Shown piece by piece: positions 1 to 8,813 of a stretch of DNA of 64,000 nt. The position numbers and the translations under genes are program-made. This DNA is from Thermobispora bispora DSM 43833 (lineage in GTDB: Bacteria; Actinomycetota; Actinomycetes; Streptosporangiales; Streptosporangiaceae): assembly GCF_000092645.1 (NCBI RefSeq), contig NC_014165.1, positions 1,240,001-1,304,000 of the forward strand. Reading direction: 5' to 3'. Numbering within the stretch: position 1 is the first letter of the stretch; every line of letters begins with the position of its first letter. Under the pieces are notes generated by a model. That model ran no database searches, was not told the DNA's origin, and worked only from the letters and a program-made list of their open reading frames with translations.

Positions 1-2
1 CC

Positions 3-509
3 CGGGACGCGCTCGACTGGCTGGCCGAGGCGACGGGGGAGACCGTCCACCTCGCCCGGCTCGACCACTCCGACGTCGTCTACCTCGCCACCCGGGCCTC
101 CCGCCACTACCTGCGGCCGTTCTCGCGCGTCGGCCGCCGCCTCCCGGCGAGCACCACCGCGCTGGGCAAGGCGATCCTGGCGACCCGCGACGACGAGGAG
201 GTGCTCCGCATCCTGCCCGCCGAGCTCCCCAGGCTCACCCGGAACACGATCGTGGACCGGGACGAGCTCCTCGCCGAGCTGCGGGAGATCCGGGAGCGCG
301 GGTACGCGATCGACCGGGAGGAGAACACCGAAGGGCTGCGCTGCTTCGGCGTCGCCCTGCGGCTCACCGACCCGCCCCGGGACGCGATCAGCTGCTCGAT
401 CCCGGTGCCGCGGCTCACCCCGGACCGGGAGCAGGACATCGTCGCCTGCCTGATCGAGGCGCGGGAGCGGATCGAGCGCCTCCTCATGCGGGAACGCCGA
501 GCGATCTAG
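3..509 (+). CDS. IclR-family regulator, C-terminal part (5' end outside window)
   Basis: The frame is open from the window edge to a TAG at 507-509 and encodes about 168 residues. The reading (effector domain with the segment TALGKAILAT, then a helical end) matches the ligand-binding half of IclR-family transcription factors; the winged-helix DNA-binding half lies upstream, outside the window. No ligand can be inferred. It is followed by a 72-base gap and then ftsK on the same strand, but ftsK has its own -10 element, so co-transcription is not needed. Assignment to the family is from recognisable effector-domain sequence, not from the missing DNA-binding part. Confidence 0.8.
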   Translation, partial: RDALDWLAEATGETVHLARLDHSDVVYLATRASRHYLRPFSRVGRRLPASTTALGKAILATRDDEEVLRILPAELPRLTRNTIVDRDELLAELREIRERGYAIDREENTEGLRCFGVALRLTDPPRDAISCSIPVPRLTPDREQDIVACLIEARERIERLLMRERRAI

Positions 510-568
510 CGGCCAACGCGGGCAATCCGGGCTCGGCGCGTCACGCTGATATCCGGCGTTCTTCCCGG

Positions 569-574
569 TAACTT
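569..574 (+). promoter_or_regulatory. -10 element for leaderless ftsK transcript
   Basis: TAACTT ends 7 bases before the ftsK ATG at 582. This spacing puts the expected transcription start at or next to the A of the start codon, and no Shine-Dalgarno sequence is seen. Inference from spacing and hexamer only; no good -35 is visible. Confidence 0.4.
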
Positions 575-581
575 CGGCATC

Positions 582-3104
582 ATGGCCACCCGTACGTCCG
601 GACAGGGGCCCGGCAAGCGCCCCACGCGCCCCGGGCCTCGTACGGCTTCCGCGAAGCGCCCCCCGGCCCCCCGGGCGGGATCGAAGGCCAAGGTCCCGCC
701 GAAGGCGGCCCGCAAGCGCCCCGTCGCCGCGGGCCACGACCCGATCAGCTTCTTCTTCCTGATCATCGGCAAGATCGTCATCGGCGTGTGGCTGCTGCTC
801 GCGCGCTCCGTCGGGGCGGCCGCGCGGGCGCTCGGCCGGGAGGCGCGCGACCTCGACCCGGCGCACCGGCGCGACGGCCTCGGCCTCTCCGTGCTCGCCG
901 GCGCGATCGTGCTCGCCGCGATGATCTGGCGGGAGTCGAAGACCGGCGTGGCGGCCGTGGTCGACGCGGTCGTCCGCGGCACGGTCGGCTCCCTCGCCTG
1001 GGCGGTGCCGATCTTCCTCGCGCTGCTCGCCTGGCGGGTGCTCCGGCACCCGGACCGGGGCGCGGAGACCGGGCGGATGGGGATCGGCTGGATCGCCCTG
1101 GTCGTCGGGATCCTCGGGATCGTGCACGTCGCCCACGGCACGCCGTACCCGGCGGGCGGCCCGAACGACGGGATGGACAAGGTCGCGGCGGCCGGGGGCA
1201 TGCTCGGCTTCCTCGCCGCGGCGCCGCCGGCGAGCATCCTGCCGGACTTCATCACGATCCCGTTGCTCATGATGCTCTCCGGGTTCGGCCTGCTGGTGAT
1301 CACCGCGACGCCGATCTACCGGATCCCCGAGCGCATCGCCGAGATCCGGCAGCTCATCTTCCAGCGGCCGAAGGCGGACGAGGACACCCGGCCGGCCACC
1401 CCGCGCCGCCGGACCCGGCGGCCCGCGGCGGACCGGCGCCCCGGCGAGGGCGACAAGCCGTACGACACGCCGGTGCTCACCGAGAAGGACCACTCCCCGG
1501 AGATCATCCCGGGCCTCGTGGACGAGCCGCCCGCCGCGGCGGAGGAGCGCCCCGAGCCCAAGCCGGAGCCGCCGCGGGAGCCTCCGCTGCCGACCGAGCC
1601 GCCGAAGAAGGCCGAACAGCTCGAGCTCACCCAGCAGGAGGGGACCTACCGGCTCCCCGAGCTGCGGCTGCTCAAGCCGGGCACCCCGCCCAAGCCGGCC
1701 ACCCAGGCGAACCGGGACGTGGTCAACGCGCTCACCAGCGTGCTCGAGCAGTTCTCGGTCGACGCCCAGGTGGTCGGGTTCACCCGCGGTCCGACGGTCA
1801 CCCGGTACGAGATCGAGCTCGGCCCCGCGGTGAAGGTGGAGAAGGTCACCGCGCTGGCGAAGAACATCGCCTACGCGGTCAAGTCCGCCGACGTGCGGAT
1901 CCTCTCCCCGATCCCCGGCAAGTCGGCGATCGGGGTGGAGATCCCCAACCCCGACAAGGACCTGGTGTCCCTGGGGGACGTGCTGCGCTCGCCGGTGGCC
2001 CAGGCCGAGCACCACCCGATGATCGTCGGGCTCGGCAAGGACGTCGAGGGCCGGACCATCGTCGCCAACCTGGCGAAGATGCCGCACATCCTCATCGCGG
2101 GCGCCACCGGCGCGGGCAAGTCGACCTGCATCAACGGCCTGATCACGTCGATCCTCATGCGGGCCACCCCGGACGAGGTCCGCATGGTGCTCATCGACCC
2201 CAAGCGGGTGGAGCTCAACATTTACGACGGGATCCCCCACCTCATCACGCCGATCATCACCAACCCGAAGAAGGCCGCGGAGGCCCTCGAATGGGTGGTC
2301 GGCGAGATGGACCGCCGCTACGACGACCTGGCGGCGAGCAACTTCCGGCACATCGACGACTTCAACCGGGCGGTGCGCGAGGGCACGCTCGTGGCGCCGC
2401 CGGGGAGCGAGCGGGTCTACCGCCCCTACCCGTACCTGCTGGTGATCATCGACGAGCTCGCCGACCTCATGATGGTCGCCCCCCGGGACGTGGAGGACTC
2501 CATCGTCCGGATCACCCAGCTCGCCCGGGCGGCCGGCATCCACCTCGTGATCGCCACCCAGCGGCCCTCGGTGGACGTGGTCACCGGCCTCATCAAGGCC
2601 AACGTGCCGTCCCGGCTCGCCTTCGCCACCTCCTCCCTCGCGGACTCGCGGGTCATCATCGACCAGCCGGGGGCGGAGAAGCTCGTCGGGCAGGGCGACG
2701 CGCTCTTCCTGCCGATGGGCGCGAGCAAGCCCATCCGCCTGCAGAACGCCTACGTCTCCGAGCAGGAGATCGCCGCGGTCGTCGCCCACTGCAAGGCGCA
2801 GATGCGGCCCGAGTACCGGGAGGACGTCGTGGCCCCGGCCACGGCGAAGCGCGAGATCGACGAGGACATCGGCGACGACCTCGACCTGCTGTGCCAGGCC
2901 GCCGAGCTGATCGTCACGAGCCAGTTCGGCTCGACCTCGATGCTCCAGCGCAAGCTCCGGATCGGGTTCGCCAAGGCGGGCCGGCTCATGGACCTGCTGG
3001 AGCGGCGCGGCGTCGTCGGGCCGAGCGAGGGCTCCAAGGCCCGCGAGGTGCTGGTGAAACCCGAGGATCTTCCGGCGCTCCTGGCGGAATTGCGCGGCGA
3101 ATGA
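582..3104 (+). CDS. ftsK: FtsK/SpoIIIE-type DNA translocase
   Basis: Hexameric ATP-driven DNA pump that clears chromosome ends from the division septum or moves DNA into spores. The 840-residue protein has a basic N-terminal tail, about five membrane segments between residues 55 and 245, a proline- and acid-rich linker (about 265-350), and the motor domain with Walker [10 protein letters not shown] near residue 506 and Walker [14 protein letters not shown] near 617. The last 65 or so residues form the winged-helix gamma domain ([19 protein letters not shown]) that reads FtsK-orienting DNA signals. The length is normal for actinobacterial FtsK. The upstream -10 suggests a leaderless message starting at this ATG. 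All key motor motifs are intact. Confidence 0.97.
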   Translation: MATRTSGQGPGKRPTRPGPRTASAKRPPAPRAGSKAKVPPKAARKRPVAAGHDPISFFFLIIGKIVIGVWLLLARSVGAAARALGREARDLDPAHRRDGLGLSVLAGAIVLAAMIWRESKTGVAAVVDAVVRGTVGSLAWAVPIFLALLAWRVLRHPDRGAETGRMGIGWIALVVGILGIVHVAHGTPYPAGGPNDGMDKVAAAGGMLGFLAAAPPASILPDFITIPLLMMLSGFGLLVITATPIYRIPERIAEIRQLIFQRPKADEDTRPATPRRRTRRPAADRRPGEGDKPYDTPVLTEKDHSPEIIPGLVDEPPAAAEERPEPKPEPPREPPLPTEPPKKAEQLELTQQEGTYRLPELRLLKPGTPPKPATQANRDVVNALTSVLEQFSVDAQVVGFTRGPTVTRYEIELGPAVKVEKVTALAKNIAYAVKSADVRILSPIPGKSAIGVEIPNPDKDLVSLGDVLRSPVAQAEHHPMIVGLGKDVEGRTIVANLAKMPHILIAGATGAGKSTCINGLITSILMRATPDEVRMVLIDPKRVELNIYDGIPHLITPIITNPKKAAEALEWVVGEMDRRYDDLAASNFRHIDDFNRAVREGTLVAPPGSERVYRPYPYLLVIIDELADLMMVAPRDVEDSIVRITQLARAAGIHLVIATQRPSVDVVTGLIKANVPSRLAFATSSLADSRVIIDQPGAEKLVGQGDALFLPMGASKPIRLQNAYVSEQEIAAVVAHCKAQMRPEYREDVVAPATAKREIDEDIGDDLDLLCQAAELIVTSQFGSTSMLQRKLRIGFAKAGRLMDLLERRGVVGPSEGSKAREVLVKPEDLPALLAELRGE

Positions 3105-3208
3105 CCGTGCTCTGGGTATACCTCCCTGTACTGAGCGTAGTCGAGCCATGTCCATGCGGCTCCGCGGATGCGGGCGAGCCGAGAGCTCGGACAGGGAGCT
3201 GATGACGG

Positions 3209-3940
3209 ATGAGCGTTGGCACAGTGATGGCGGAGGCGCGACAGGAGGCCGGGCTGACCGTGGCCCAGCTCAGCGAGCGCACGCGCATCCGCGAGGCGAT
3301 CATCGAAGGGATCGAGCGGGACGATTTCTCCTCGTGCGGGGGTGACTTCTACGCCCGCGGGCATATCCGGGCGATCGCGTCCGCCCTCGGGCTCGACCCG
3401 GAGGCGATGGTCCGGCAGTACGAGGCCGAGACCCGCGGCAGCTACCAGCCGGTCCGCGCCGCGGAGGTGTTCAAGGCGGACCGCCTGCTCTCGGGCGGGA
3501 TGCGCCGGTCGGGGTGGACGGCGGTGATCGCGGTGGCCGCCGCCCTGGTCGCCGTGTTCGCGCTCACCCGGCTGTTCGGCGGGTCGGCGGAGGAGACGGT
3601 GAAGCAGGCCCCGGCCGCGGGGCAGGTGCAGAACGCGGTCTCCAAGCCGGAGCGCGCGGCGCCCGCCGCGCCCGCGGCGCCCGAGCGGGTGACCGTGAAG
3701 ATCTCCACGGTGCGGCCCGCCTGGCTGAACGTGCAGGACGCCAAGGGGAAGGAACTGTTCGAGGGGGTGCTCCCGGGCGGCAAGACCAGCACCTGGACCT
3801 CGAAGAGCCGGCTGCGGATCACGTTCGGTGACGCCGGGGCGGTCAAGGTCGAGGTGAACGGCCGGCAGCTCGGCAGCCCGGGCCGGGACGGCCAGATGGT
3901 GCGGCGGACCTACGGCCCGCAGAGCCCGGCTCCCCGCTGA
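3209..3940 (+). CDS. RodZ-like membrane protein (HTH, TM, DUF4115)
   Basis: A 243-residue protein with an N-terminal XRE-type helix-turn-helix (residues 5-65, including [18 protein letters not shown]), one membrane helix around residues 100-121, an Ala/Pro-rich linker, and a C-terminal beta-rich DUF4115 domain ([20 protein letters not shown] onward). This is the RodZ architecture: a cytoplasmic HTH that in rod-shaped bacteria contacts MreB, and an extracytoplasmic domain. It usually lies between ftsK and rimO in actinomycetes, as here. In these bacteria its role in cell shape or sporulation is inferred from family only. GGGAG about 10 bases before the ATG is the likely ribosome binding site. 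Confidence 0.88.
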   Translation: MSVGTVMAEARQEAGLTVAQLSERTRIREAIIEGIERDDFSSCGGDFYARGHIRAIASALGLDPEAMVRQYEAETRGSYQPVRAAEVFKADRLLSGGMRRSGWTAVIAVAAALVAVFALTRLFGGSAEETVKQAPAAGQVQNAVSKPERAAPAAPAAPERVTVKISTVRPAWLNVQDAKGKELFEGVLPGGKTSTWTSKSRLRITFGDAGAVKVEVNGRQLGSPGRDGQMVRRTYGPQSPAPR

Positions 3941-3954
3941 GGCCAGACTCCCGA

Positions 3955-3960
3955 TACCGT
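3955..3960 (+). promoter_or_regulatory. -10 element for rimO
   Basis: TACCGT lies 9 bases before the rimO ATG at 3970, with no Shine-Dalgarno sequence between them. A leaderless or near-leaderless start is likely. Inferred from spacing. Confidence 0.35.
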
Positions 3961-3969
3961 AGTTCCATC

Positions 3970-5391
3970 ATGTCCTCTCGCCGAACCGTATCGCTGATCA
4001 CGCTGGGCTGCGCCCGCAACGAGGTCGACTCCGAGGAGCTCGCGGCGCGGCTCGAGGCCGCCGGCTGGCGGCTGTCCGACGACGATCCCGACGTGATCGT
4101 CGTCAATACCTGCGGCTTCATCGATTCGGCGAAGAAGGAATCGATCGACACCCTGCTCGCCGCGGCCGATTCCGGGGCCAAGGTGGTGGCCGCCGGCTGC
4201 CTGGCCGAGCGGTACGGCAAGGAGCTCGCCGAGGCGCTCCCCGAGGCCACCGTGATCTCCTTCGACGACTACGCGGAGATCGGCGACCGCCTCGACGACG
4301 TGCTCGCCGGCCGGCCGCTCCGGCCGCACACCCCGCGGGACCGGCGCAGGCTCCTGCCCATCACCCCCGTGGACCGGTCGGCCGCGCGAGCGCGGATCCC
4401 CGGCCACGGCGCGCGGGCGGACGAGCCGCTGCCGGAGGGCGTGGCCCCCGCGAGCGGCCCGCGCACGCTCCGCAAGCGGCTGACCGGCGGCCCGGTCGCG
4501 CCGATCAAGCTCGCCTCGGGGTGCGATCGGCGCTGCGCGTTCTGCGCGATCCCGGCATTCCGCGGCGCGTACGTGTCACGGCCGCCGGAGGACCTGATCG
4601 CGGAGGCGCGCTGGCTCGCCGAGCAGGGCGTTAAGGAGATCGTGCTCGTCAGCGAGAACTCCACCTCGTACGGCAAGGACCTGGGCGACCTGCGGGCGCT
4701 GGAGAGGCTGCTGCCCAAGCTCGCCGCGACCGAGGGGATCGAGCGGGTCCGGGTCAACTACCTGCAGCCGGCCGAGCTGCGGCCCAGCCTGATCGAGATG
4801 CTCACCTCGACCCCGGGCGTGGCGCCGTACTTCGACCTGTCCTTCCAGCACGCGAGCGGCCCGCTGCTCCGCCGCATGCGGCGGTTCGGCGACGCGCGCC
4901 GGTTCCTCGACCTCCTCGAGCGGATCAGGGAGCGCGCACCCGAGGCGGGGATCCGGTCCAACTTCATCGTCGGCTTCCCCGGGGAGACCGAGGAGGACTT
5001 CGCGGAGCTGAAGGGCTTCCTGGAGGAGGCGCGGCTCGACGTGATCGGCGTCTTCGGGTACTCCGACGAGGAGGGCACCGAGGCGTACGGCTTCCCCGAC
5101 AAGCTCGACCAGGACACGATCGACGAGCGGGTGGCCGAGCTGAGCGCCCTCGCCGACGAGCTGATGGCCCAGCGGGCCGAGGAGCGCATCGGGACCGAGC
5201 TGGAGATCCTCATCGAGGAGGACCTGGGCGACGGCGGCTATGAGGGCCGCGCCGCGCACCAGGGCCCGGAGGTCGACGGTACGGTCACCGTGCAGGGCGG
5301 CAGCGGCCTGAGGCCCGGCCAGATCGTGCAGGCCGTGGCCGTCGGCTCCGAGGGGGTCGACCTGGTCGCCCGAGTCAAGGCCGGCACATGA
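3970..5391 (+). CDS. rimO: Ribosomal protein S12 methylthiotransferase RimO
   Basis: Radical-SAM enzyme that adds a methylthio group to an aspartate of ribosomal protein S12. The 473-residue protein has the N-terminal methylthiotransferase domain with its three cluster cysteines (in [14 protein letters not shown] and AAGCLAE), a basic/proline-rich insert of about 60 residues (roughly 115-175) common in actinobacterial RimO, the radical-SAM motif CDRRCAFC near residue 183, and a C-terminal TRAM domain. It is told apart from MiaB (present at 41472) by TLGCARN and the S12-type active site. The stop codon overlaps the pgsA start (ATGA), so the two are translationally coupled. Confidence 0.96.
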   Translation: MSSRRTVSLITLGCARNEVDSEELAARLEAAGWRLSDDDPDVIVVNTCGFIDSAKKESIDTLLAAADSGAKVVAAGCLAERYGKELAEALPEATVISFDDYAEIGDRLDDVLAGRPLRPHTPRDRRRLLPITPVDRSAARARIPGHGARADEPLPEGVAPASGPRTLRKRLTGGPVAPIKLASGCDRRCAFCAIPAFRGAYVSRPPEDLIAEARWLAEQGVKEIVLVSENSTSYGKDLGDLRALERLLPKLAATEGIERVRVNYLQPAELRPSLIEMLTSTPGVAPYFDLSFQHASGPLLRRMRRFGDARRFLDLLERIRERAPEAGIRSNFIVGFPGETEEDFAELKGFLEEARLDVIGVFGYSDEEGTEAYGFPDKLDQDTIDERVAELSALADELMAQRAEERIGTELEILIEEDLGDGGYEGRAAHQGPEVDGTVTVQGGSGLRPGQIVQAVAVGSEGVDLVARVKAGT

Positions 5392-6101
5392 GGGAACGCG
5401 GCGAGCCACCGGCCGAGGCGGCGCGGCCGCCCGAGACGGCGTGCGCCGGGCAGCCGCCGGCCCCGGACGCGGAGCCGGCCCCGGCCATCCCGGCGCTCAC
5501 GGTGACCGGTGCGCCCCCGGCCGGGATCGGGGTGCCACCGCGCGAGGGCCGGGTGAGCCCGTGGAACATCGCGAACGTGCTCACCGTGGTCCGCCTGGTG
5601 CTCGTCCCGCTGTTCGTGGCCTTCCTGCTCCTCGACGGCACGGGCTGGCGGATCGCCGCGCTCGTTCTCTTCCTCCTCGCCTCGGTCACCGATCAGCTCG
5701 ACGGCTGGCTCGCCCGCCGGTACGCGCTGATCACGGATTTCGGGAAGATCGCCGACCCCATCGCGGACAAGGCGCTGATCGGCGCGGCGCTGGTCTGCCT
5801 CTCCTTCCTCGGTGAGCTGCCCTGGTGGATCACCGTGGTCATCCTCGGCCGGGAGGCCGGGGTGACCCTGCTCCGCTTCCTGGTGATCCGGCACGGCGTG
5901 ATCCCGGCGAGCTACGGCGGCAAGGTCAAGACCGTGCTGCAGATCGTGGCGATCGCCCTCTACATCCTCCCCGGGGCGCCGCACTGGGCGCGGCTGGCCG
6001 CGATCTATCCCGCGGTGGCCGTGACCCTCGGGACCGGCGTTGACTACGTGGTCCGCGCGATCAGGCTGCGCCGGATGGCGAAGCTGGCACGCACGTCATG
6101 A
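5388..6101 (+). CDS. pgsA: CDP-diacylglycerol-glycerol-3-phosphate phosphatidyltransferase
   Basis: Membrane enzyme that makes phosphatidylglycerol phosphate from CDP-diacylglycerol and glycerol-3-phosphate. The 237-residue protein carries the CDP-alcohol phosphotransferase signature DG-x2-AR-x8-G-x3-D-x3-D (DGWLARR onward, residues about 104-127) and about five membrane helices. The first 50 residues are proline-rich and poorly conserved, so the true start could be downstream, for example at the GTG codon just before residues SPWNIANVL. The ATGA overlaps with rimO (upstream) and cinA (downstream) argue for an operon. Other CDP-alcohol transferases share the motif; the context (rimO-pgsA-cinA) supports PgsA. 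Confidence 0.92.
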   Translation: MRERGEPPAEAARPPETACAGQPPAPDAEPAPAIPALTVTGAPPAGIGVPPREGRVSPWNIANVLTVVRLVLVPLFVAFLLLDGTGWRIAALVLFLLASVTDQLDGWLARRYALITDFGKIADPIADKALIGAALVCLSFLGELPWWITVVILGREAGVTLLRFLVIRHGVIPASYGGKVKTVLQIVAIALYILPGAPHWARLAAIYPAVAVTLGTGVDYVVRAIRLRRMAKLARTS

Positions 6102-6592
6102 GGCATCTGGCCGCGCAGGTATTGTCGATACTGGTCCGGTTGAAAGCGACGGTGTCCGTGGCCGAGTCGCTCACCGGCGGTCTGCTGGGCGCCACCCTGA
6201 CCGACGTCCCCGGGGCGTCCGCCGCATTCCGAGGCGGAGTGATCGCCTACGCGACCGAGGTGAAGGCGAGTGTGCTCGGCGTCCCGGCCGAGCTGCTGGC
6301 GCGCGAGGGAGCGGTGCACCCCGAGGTCGCGGCGGCGATGGCCGCCGGGGTGCGCGAGCTCACCCGTTCCGATTACGGGATCGGGCTGACCGGGGTGGCG
6401 GGCCCGGAGCCCCAGGACGGCAAGCCGGTGGGCACGGTGCACATCGCCCTGTGCGGCCCCGGCGGCCGCACCTGGCACCGCGATCTCCGGCTGACCGGGG
6501 GCCGGGAGGAGATCAGGCGGGAGTCCTGCGCGGAGGCTTTGGGCCTTTTGGCAGGTGTGCTCCGGGCAAAACTTGGGGAACAATCCGGGTGA
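6098..6592 (+). CDS. pncC: CinA C-terminal-domain protein (nicotinamide-nucleotide amidase)
   Basis: A 164-residue single-domain protein matching the CinA C-terminal domain: [19 protein letters not shown] near the N-terminus and [20 protein letters not shown] in the middle, both typical of PncC-type NMN amidohydrolases, which recycle nicotinamide mononucleotide to nicotinate mononucleotide. The N-terminal molybdopterin-like domain of full-length CinA is absent, as is usual for the gene next to pgsA in actinomycetes. It overlaps pgsA by ATGA. Enzymatic role is from family knowledge. Confidence 0.93.
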   Translation: MRHLAAQVLSILVRLKATVSVAESLTGGLLGATLTDVPGASAAFRGGVIAYATEVKASVLGVPAELLAREGAVHPEVAAAMAAGVRELTRSDYGIGLTGVAGPEPQDGKPVGTVHIALCGPGGRTWHRDLRLTGGREEIRRESCAEALGLLAGVLRAKLGEQSG

Positions 6593-6602
6593 TCACCGCG
6601 TT

Positions 6603-6617
6603 ACGTCACCAGCGAAC
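6603..6617 (+). promoter_or_regulatory. Candidate ClgR box upstream of clgR
   Basis: ACGTCACCAGCGAAC resembles the dyad ClgR boxes with outward-facing CGC/GCG half-sites known in actinobacteria, with about two mismatches. It lies some 40 bases upstream of the putative -10 (6657-6662), where an activator would bind, and could mediate autoregulation. The match is from memory of the consensus and is weak. Confidence 0.3.
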
Positions 6618-6656
6618 ACACTCGCCACGGGCTGCCGCGGTGTCGTCCTCTACAGG

Positions 6657-6662
6657 TACGGT
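6657..6662 (+). promoter_or_regulatory. -10 element upstream of clgR
   Basis: TACGGT is followed 6 bases later by an in-frame GTG (6669), the same geometry as the leaderless promoters elsewhere in this window. Transcription may therefore start near 6669, giving either a long 5' leader before the ATG at 6843 or a ClgR with a 58-residue basic N-terminal extension. Confidence 0.35.
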
Positions 6663-6842
6663 GAAGCTGTGATTGAGGTCCGTGAGGCATCGGCGAGCAA
6701 GAGAACCACTCGCCCGGCGAGGGGGCCGAGCGATCCGATGGTGACGGCGAGGAGAACGTCCCAAAAGCGTGCGAAGGGTGGGCGGCGCGAGCCCACCACC
6801 GGCGCGTCCGCCAAGGCGCGCCCTGCGGGGAGGGAGCGACAG

Positions 6843-7211
6843 ATGATCCTGCTGCGTCACCTGCTCGGCGACGTACTGCGGCGGCTGCGGGTTCGGCAGA
6901 ATCGCACCCTCCGCGAGGTCTCCACGCTGGCGCGGGTCTCGCTCGGCTACCTCTCGGAGGTCGAGCGCGGGCAGAAGGAGGCCTCCTCCGAGCTGCTCGC
7001 CGCGATCTGCGCCGCGCTGGGCGTGCCGCTCTCCCAGGTGCTGCGCGAGGTCTCCGACCAGTTCGCCCTCGCCGAGCTTCAGGACGCCCCCGTGCTCGCC
7101 GACGTGCCGGAGCGGGAGCGGCTGCCGGTGGCGGACACCATGCCCCCGGCGGAGTTCACCGGGGAGTTCTCCGAGTACACGCCCGAGGTCAAGGACATGG
7201 TCGCCGCCTAG
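6843..7211 (+). CDS. clgR: ClgR-type XRE transcriptional regulator
   Basis: A 122-residue DNA-binding protein whose HTH region ([20 protein letters not shown]) is the very conserved core of ClgR, activator of the clp protease and other proteostasis genes in actinobacteria. The ATG at 6843 is chosen because it gives the conserved N-terminus [14 protein letters not shown] and follows a strong ribosome binding site (GGGGAGGGAG). An in-frame GTG at 6669 would add 58 basic residues. The C-terminus is Pro/Glu-rich; in known ClgR proteins the tail is a degradation signal, but it ends VAA here and no data show turnover. The gene overlaps the convergent glycosylase gene by 4 bases. Confidence 0.9.
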   Translation: MILLRHLLGDVLRRLRVRQNRTLREVSTLARVSLGYLSEVERGQKEASSELLAAICAALGVPLSQVLREVSDQFALAELQDAPVLADVPERERLPVADTMPPAEFTGEFSEYTPEVKDMVAA

Positions 7212-7993
7212 GACGGCTGGCAGACCGGGCACCAGTAGATCAGCCGTTCGTCCGGCGCGGTCCCCAGCTCGCCGCGGCTGATCGGGGTGCCGCAGCGGCG
7301 GCAGGGGCGGCCGGCCCTGCCGTACACGAAGAGCTCACGTCCCCGGCGGCGGTCACCGGTGGAGACCGGTAGCGGCTGGTCCTTGGCCGCGTCCAGCAGC
7401 TCACGGGCGATGGCCGCCAGCGCCTCCAGCTCGTCCACGGGGATGGAACCGGCCGCGCGCCAGGGCGACATGCGCGCGGCGAACAGCGTCTCGGCCCGCC
7501 AGATCGTGCCGAGCCCGGCCAGATTCCGCTGATCGAGCAGTGCCTCACCGATCGCCCGCCCGGGAGCGCGCGCGAGGTTCCGCGCGGCCCACGCGGCGTC
7601 CCAGTCCGGCCCGAGCGGGTCGGGCCCGAGATGACCGACCACCCGATCCTCACGGTCCGTGGGGAGCAGCTCCGTCACCCCCAGCCGGATGCCGACCGCC
7701 TGCCAGGTCTCATTGGCGAGGATCAGCCGCACCACATCGCCCCCCGGGATCGGCCGGCCGGCCCGATCGATCCGCCACCGTCCGTCCATGCGCAGGTGGG
7801 TGTGGATGGTGAGCCCGCCCTCCACCCGGGTGAGCAGGTGCTTGCCGCGGGAGACGGTGGTGAGCACGGCACGCCCGCGCAGGTCCGCGGTCGCATGGCG
7901 GGGCACCCGGAACTCGGACCGGGTGAGCACCCGGCCGTCGAGGCTCTCGCGGAGCCGCTTCGCGGCCCGGTAGACGGCGTCGCCCTCGGGCAT
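7208..7993 (-). CDS. nei: Formamidopyrimidine/endonuclease VIII-family DNA glycosylase
   Basis: Base-excision repair glycosylase/AP lyase that removes oxidised bases. The 261-residue protein starts MPEGD, so the processed N-terminal proline (Pro2) and Glu3 of the active site are present, as is a candidate lysine (K51, in SRGKHLL). The middle holds the helix-two-turn-helix domain, and the C-terminal zinc finger has four cysteines at 231, 234, 255 and 258. MPEG with the second residue pattern GDAV is typical of the actinobacterial Nei2 group rather than Fpg, but substrate preference cannot be read from sequence. It ends inside the clgR stop region, a tight convergent overlap. Confidence 0.92.
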   Translation of the reverse strand: MPEGDAVYRAAKRLRESLDGRVLTRSEFRVPRHATADLRGRAVLTTVSRGKHLLTRVEGGLTIHTHLRMDGRWRIDRAGRPIPGGDVVRLILANETWQAVGIRLGVTELLPTDREDRVVGHLGPDPLGPDWDAAWAARNLARAPGRAIGEALLDQRNLAGLGTIWRAETLFAARMSPWRAAGSIPVDELEALAAIARELLDAAKDQPLPVSTGDRRRGRELFVYGRAGRPCRRCGTPISRGELGTAPDERLIYWCPVCQPS

Positions 7994-8012
7994 GGCCCCG
8001 CCTACCGGAGCG

Positions 8013-8477
8013 TCACACCGGGGTCCGGGAGCGCCATGCGGCGGGGTCCGCGGCCAGCTCCTCGACCTCCGGCGGCAGCTCGCCCTTGGCGACGTGCTCG
8101 AGCGTGACGCGTTCGAGAATCGCCCGTTCGCTCGCCCGGAGCGCGATCCATACCCGCTGCAGGGCGTGGGCGGCGCCCGTGTACCCGACCTCCTCGGGAC
8201 GTTCTCCGCGGACGTTGGCGAGCGGTCCGTCGACCGCGCGGATCACATCGGCCAACGTGATCTGATTGGCCGGCCGGGCCAGGACGTAACCCCCCTCCGG
8301 ACCCCGCTGTCCCCGGACCAGGCCGGCCCGGCGCATCTGCAGCAGGATGTTCTCGAGATATTTCGGGGGCATGTCCTGCCCCTGAGCAAGCTCGCCCACC
8401 GTGGTTGGCCCATCGCCCGCGGCGGCGAGCTCGGCCGCGGCACGGAGAGCGTAGTCGACACGGGCAGAAAGTCGCAT
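8013..8477 (-). CDS. Rrf2-family transcriptional regulator without cysteines
   Basis: A 154-residue winged-helix protein: MRLSARVDYALRA at the start, recognition helix region MPPKYLENILLQMRRAGLV, and wing GPEGGYVLARP are characteristic of Rrf2 proteins such as IscR, NsrR and CymR. It contains no cysteine at all, so it cannot hold a cysteine-ligated iron-sulfur cluster; it resembles the CymR-like group that senses through a partner or ligand. The start at 8477 was chosen over a longer upstream frame because MRLS is the conserved family start and a -10 hexamer (GATAAT) ends 7 bases before it. Targets are unknown. Confidence 0.88.
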   Translation of the reverse strand: MRLSARVDYALRAAAELAAAGDGPTTVGELAQGQDMPPKYLENILLQMRRAGLVRGQRGPEGGYVLARPANQITLADVIRAVDGPLANVRGERPEEVGYTGAAHALQRVWIALRASERAILERVTLEHVAKGELPPEVEELAADPAAWRSRTPV

Positions 8478-8484
8478 GTAGTCG

Positions 8485-8490
8485 ATTATC
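8485..8490 (-). promoter_or_regulatory. -10 element for leaderless Rrf2 transcript
   Basis: On the minus strand GATAAT is followed by 7 bases and the ATG of the Rrf2 gene, with no Shine-Dalgarno sequence. A leaderless message is the simplest reading. Confidence 0.4.
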
Positions 8491-8735
8491 CCGCCTGGTA
8501 GGGGCTGGTTCTGCGCGCGGGTCCCGGGACCGGAGCGGTGACCCGCGGTGACCGTAATCGCGGCCGGTTCGATGACCGGAACGGCGACCGGCGCGCGACC
8601 GGTACGGCCCGGGCTATCGCATCCGCGGACAGGGGGAGCGCAAGCGCCCGGACCGGCGTAGCGTGTGAGGTGACGGGCATGGCCGGGACGCAGTTCCGGG
8701 TCGGGCGGATGCCGCATCCGGCCGGGTAAGCTAGC

Positions 8736-8749
8736 AGGAAAGTTTATTG
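8736..8749 (+). promoter_or_regulatory. Candidate ROK operator, copy upstream of the ROK gene
   Basis: AGGAAAGTTTATTG matches 12 of 14 positions of the minus-strand motif AAGAAAGTTTCTTG at 15160-15173, upstream of the sugar operon. A GGAAA / TTTCC pair (8737-8741, 8754-8758) gives it partial dyad symmetry, and it touches a possible -35 hexamer (TTGACT). This fits autorepression by the adjacent ROK protein. Inference from shared sequence. Confidence 0.6.
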
Positions 8750-8813
8750 ACTATTTCCCGTCGGAAGCCCTGACGAGCAGGGAAGACGGGGAGCGACGAT
8801 AGCGAGCGGGAGC

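Larger units (their letters stand above)
8478..8813. other. Intergenic region between divergent Rrf2 and ROK genes
   Basis: About 336 bases. It holds the Rrf2 -10 element at its left edge and the ROK motif with a possible -35 (TTGACT, 8747-8752) near its right end. The middle (about 8520-8720) shows no gene, terminator or convincing repeat. Confidence 0.6.

Noticed and set aside
788-3202. 804-residue open frame overlapping ftsK on the same strand
   Set aside because: Arg/Gly/Pro-rich translation without domains; it is the shifted frame of ftsK, a common artefact at this G/C content.
6669-6842. Longer ClgR starting at GTG 6669
   Set aside because: Leaderless geometry is suggestive, but the ATG at 6843 has a strong ribosome binding site and gives the conserved N-terminus; kept as an alternative only.
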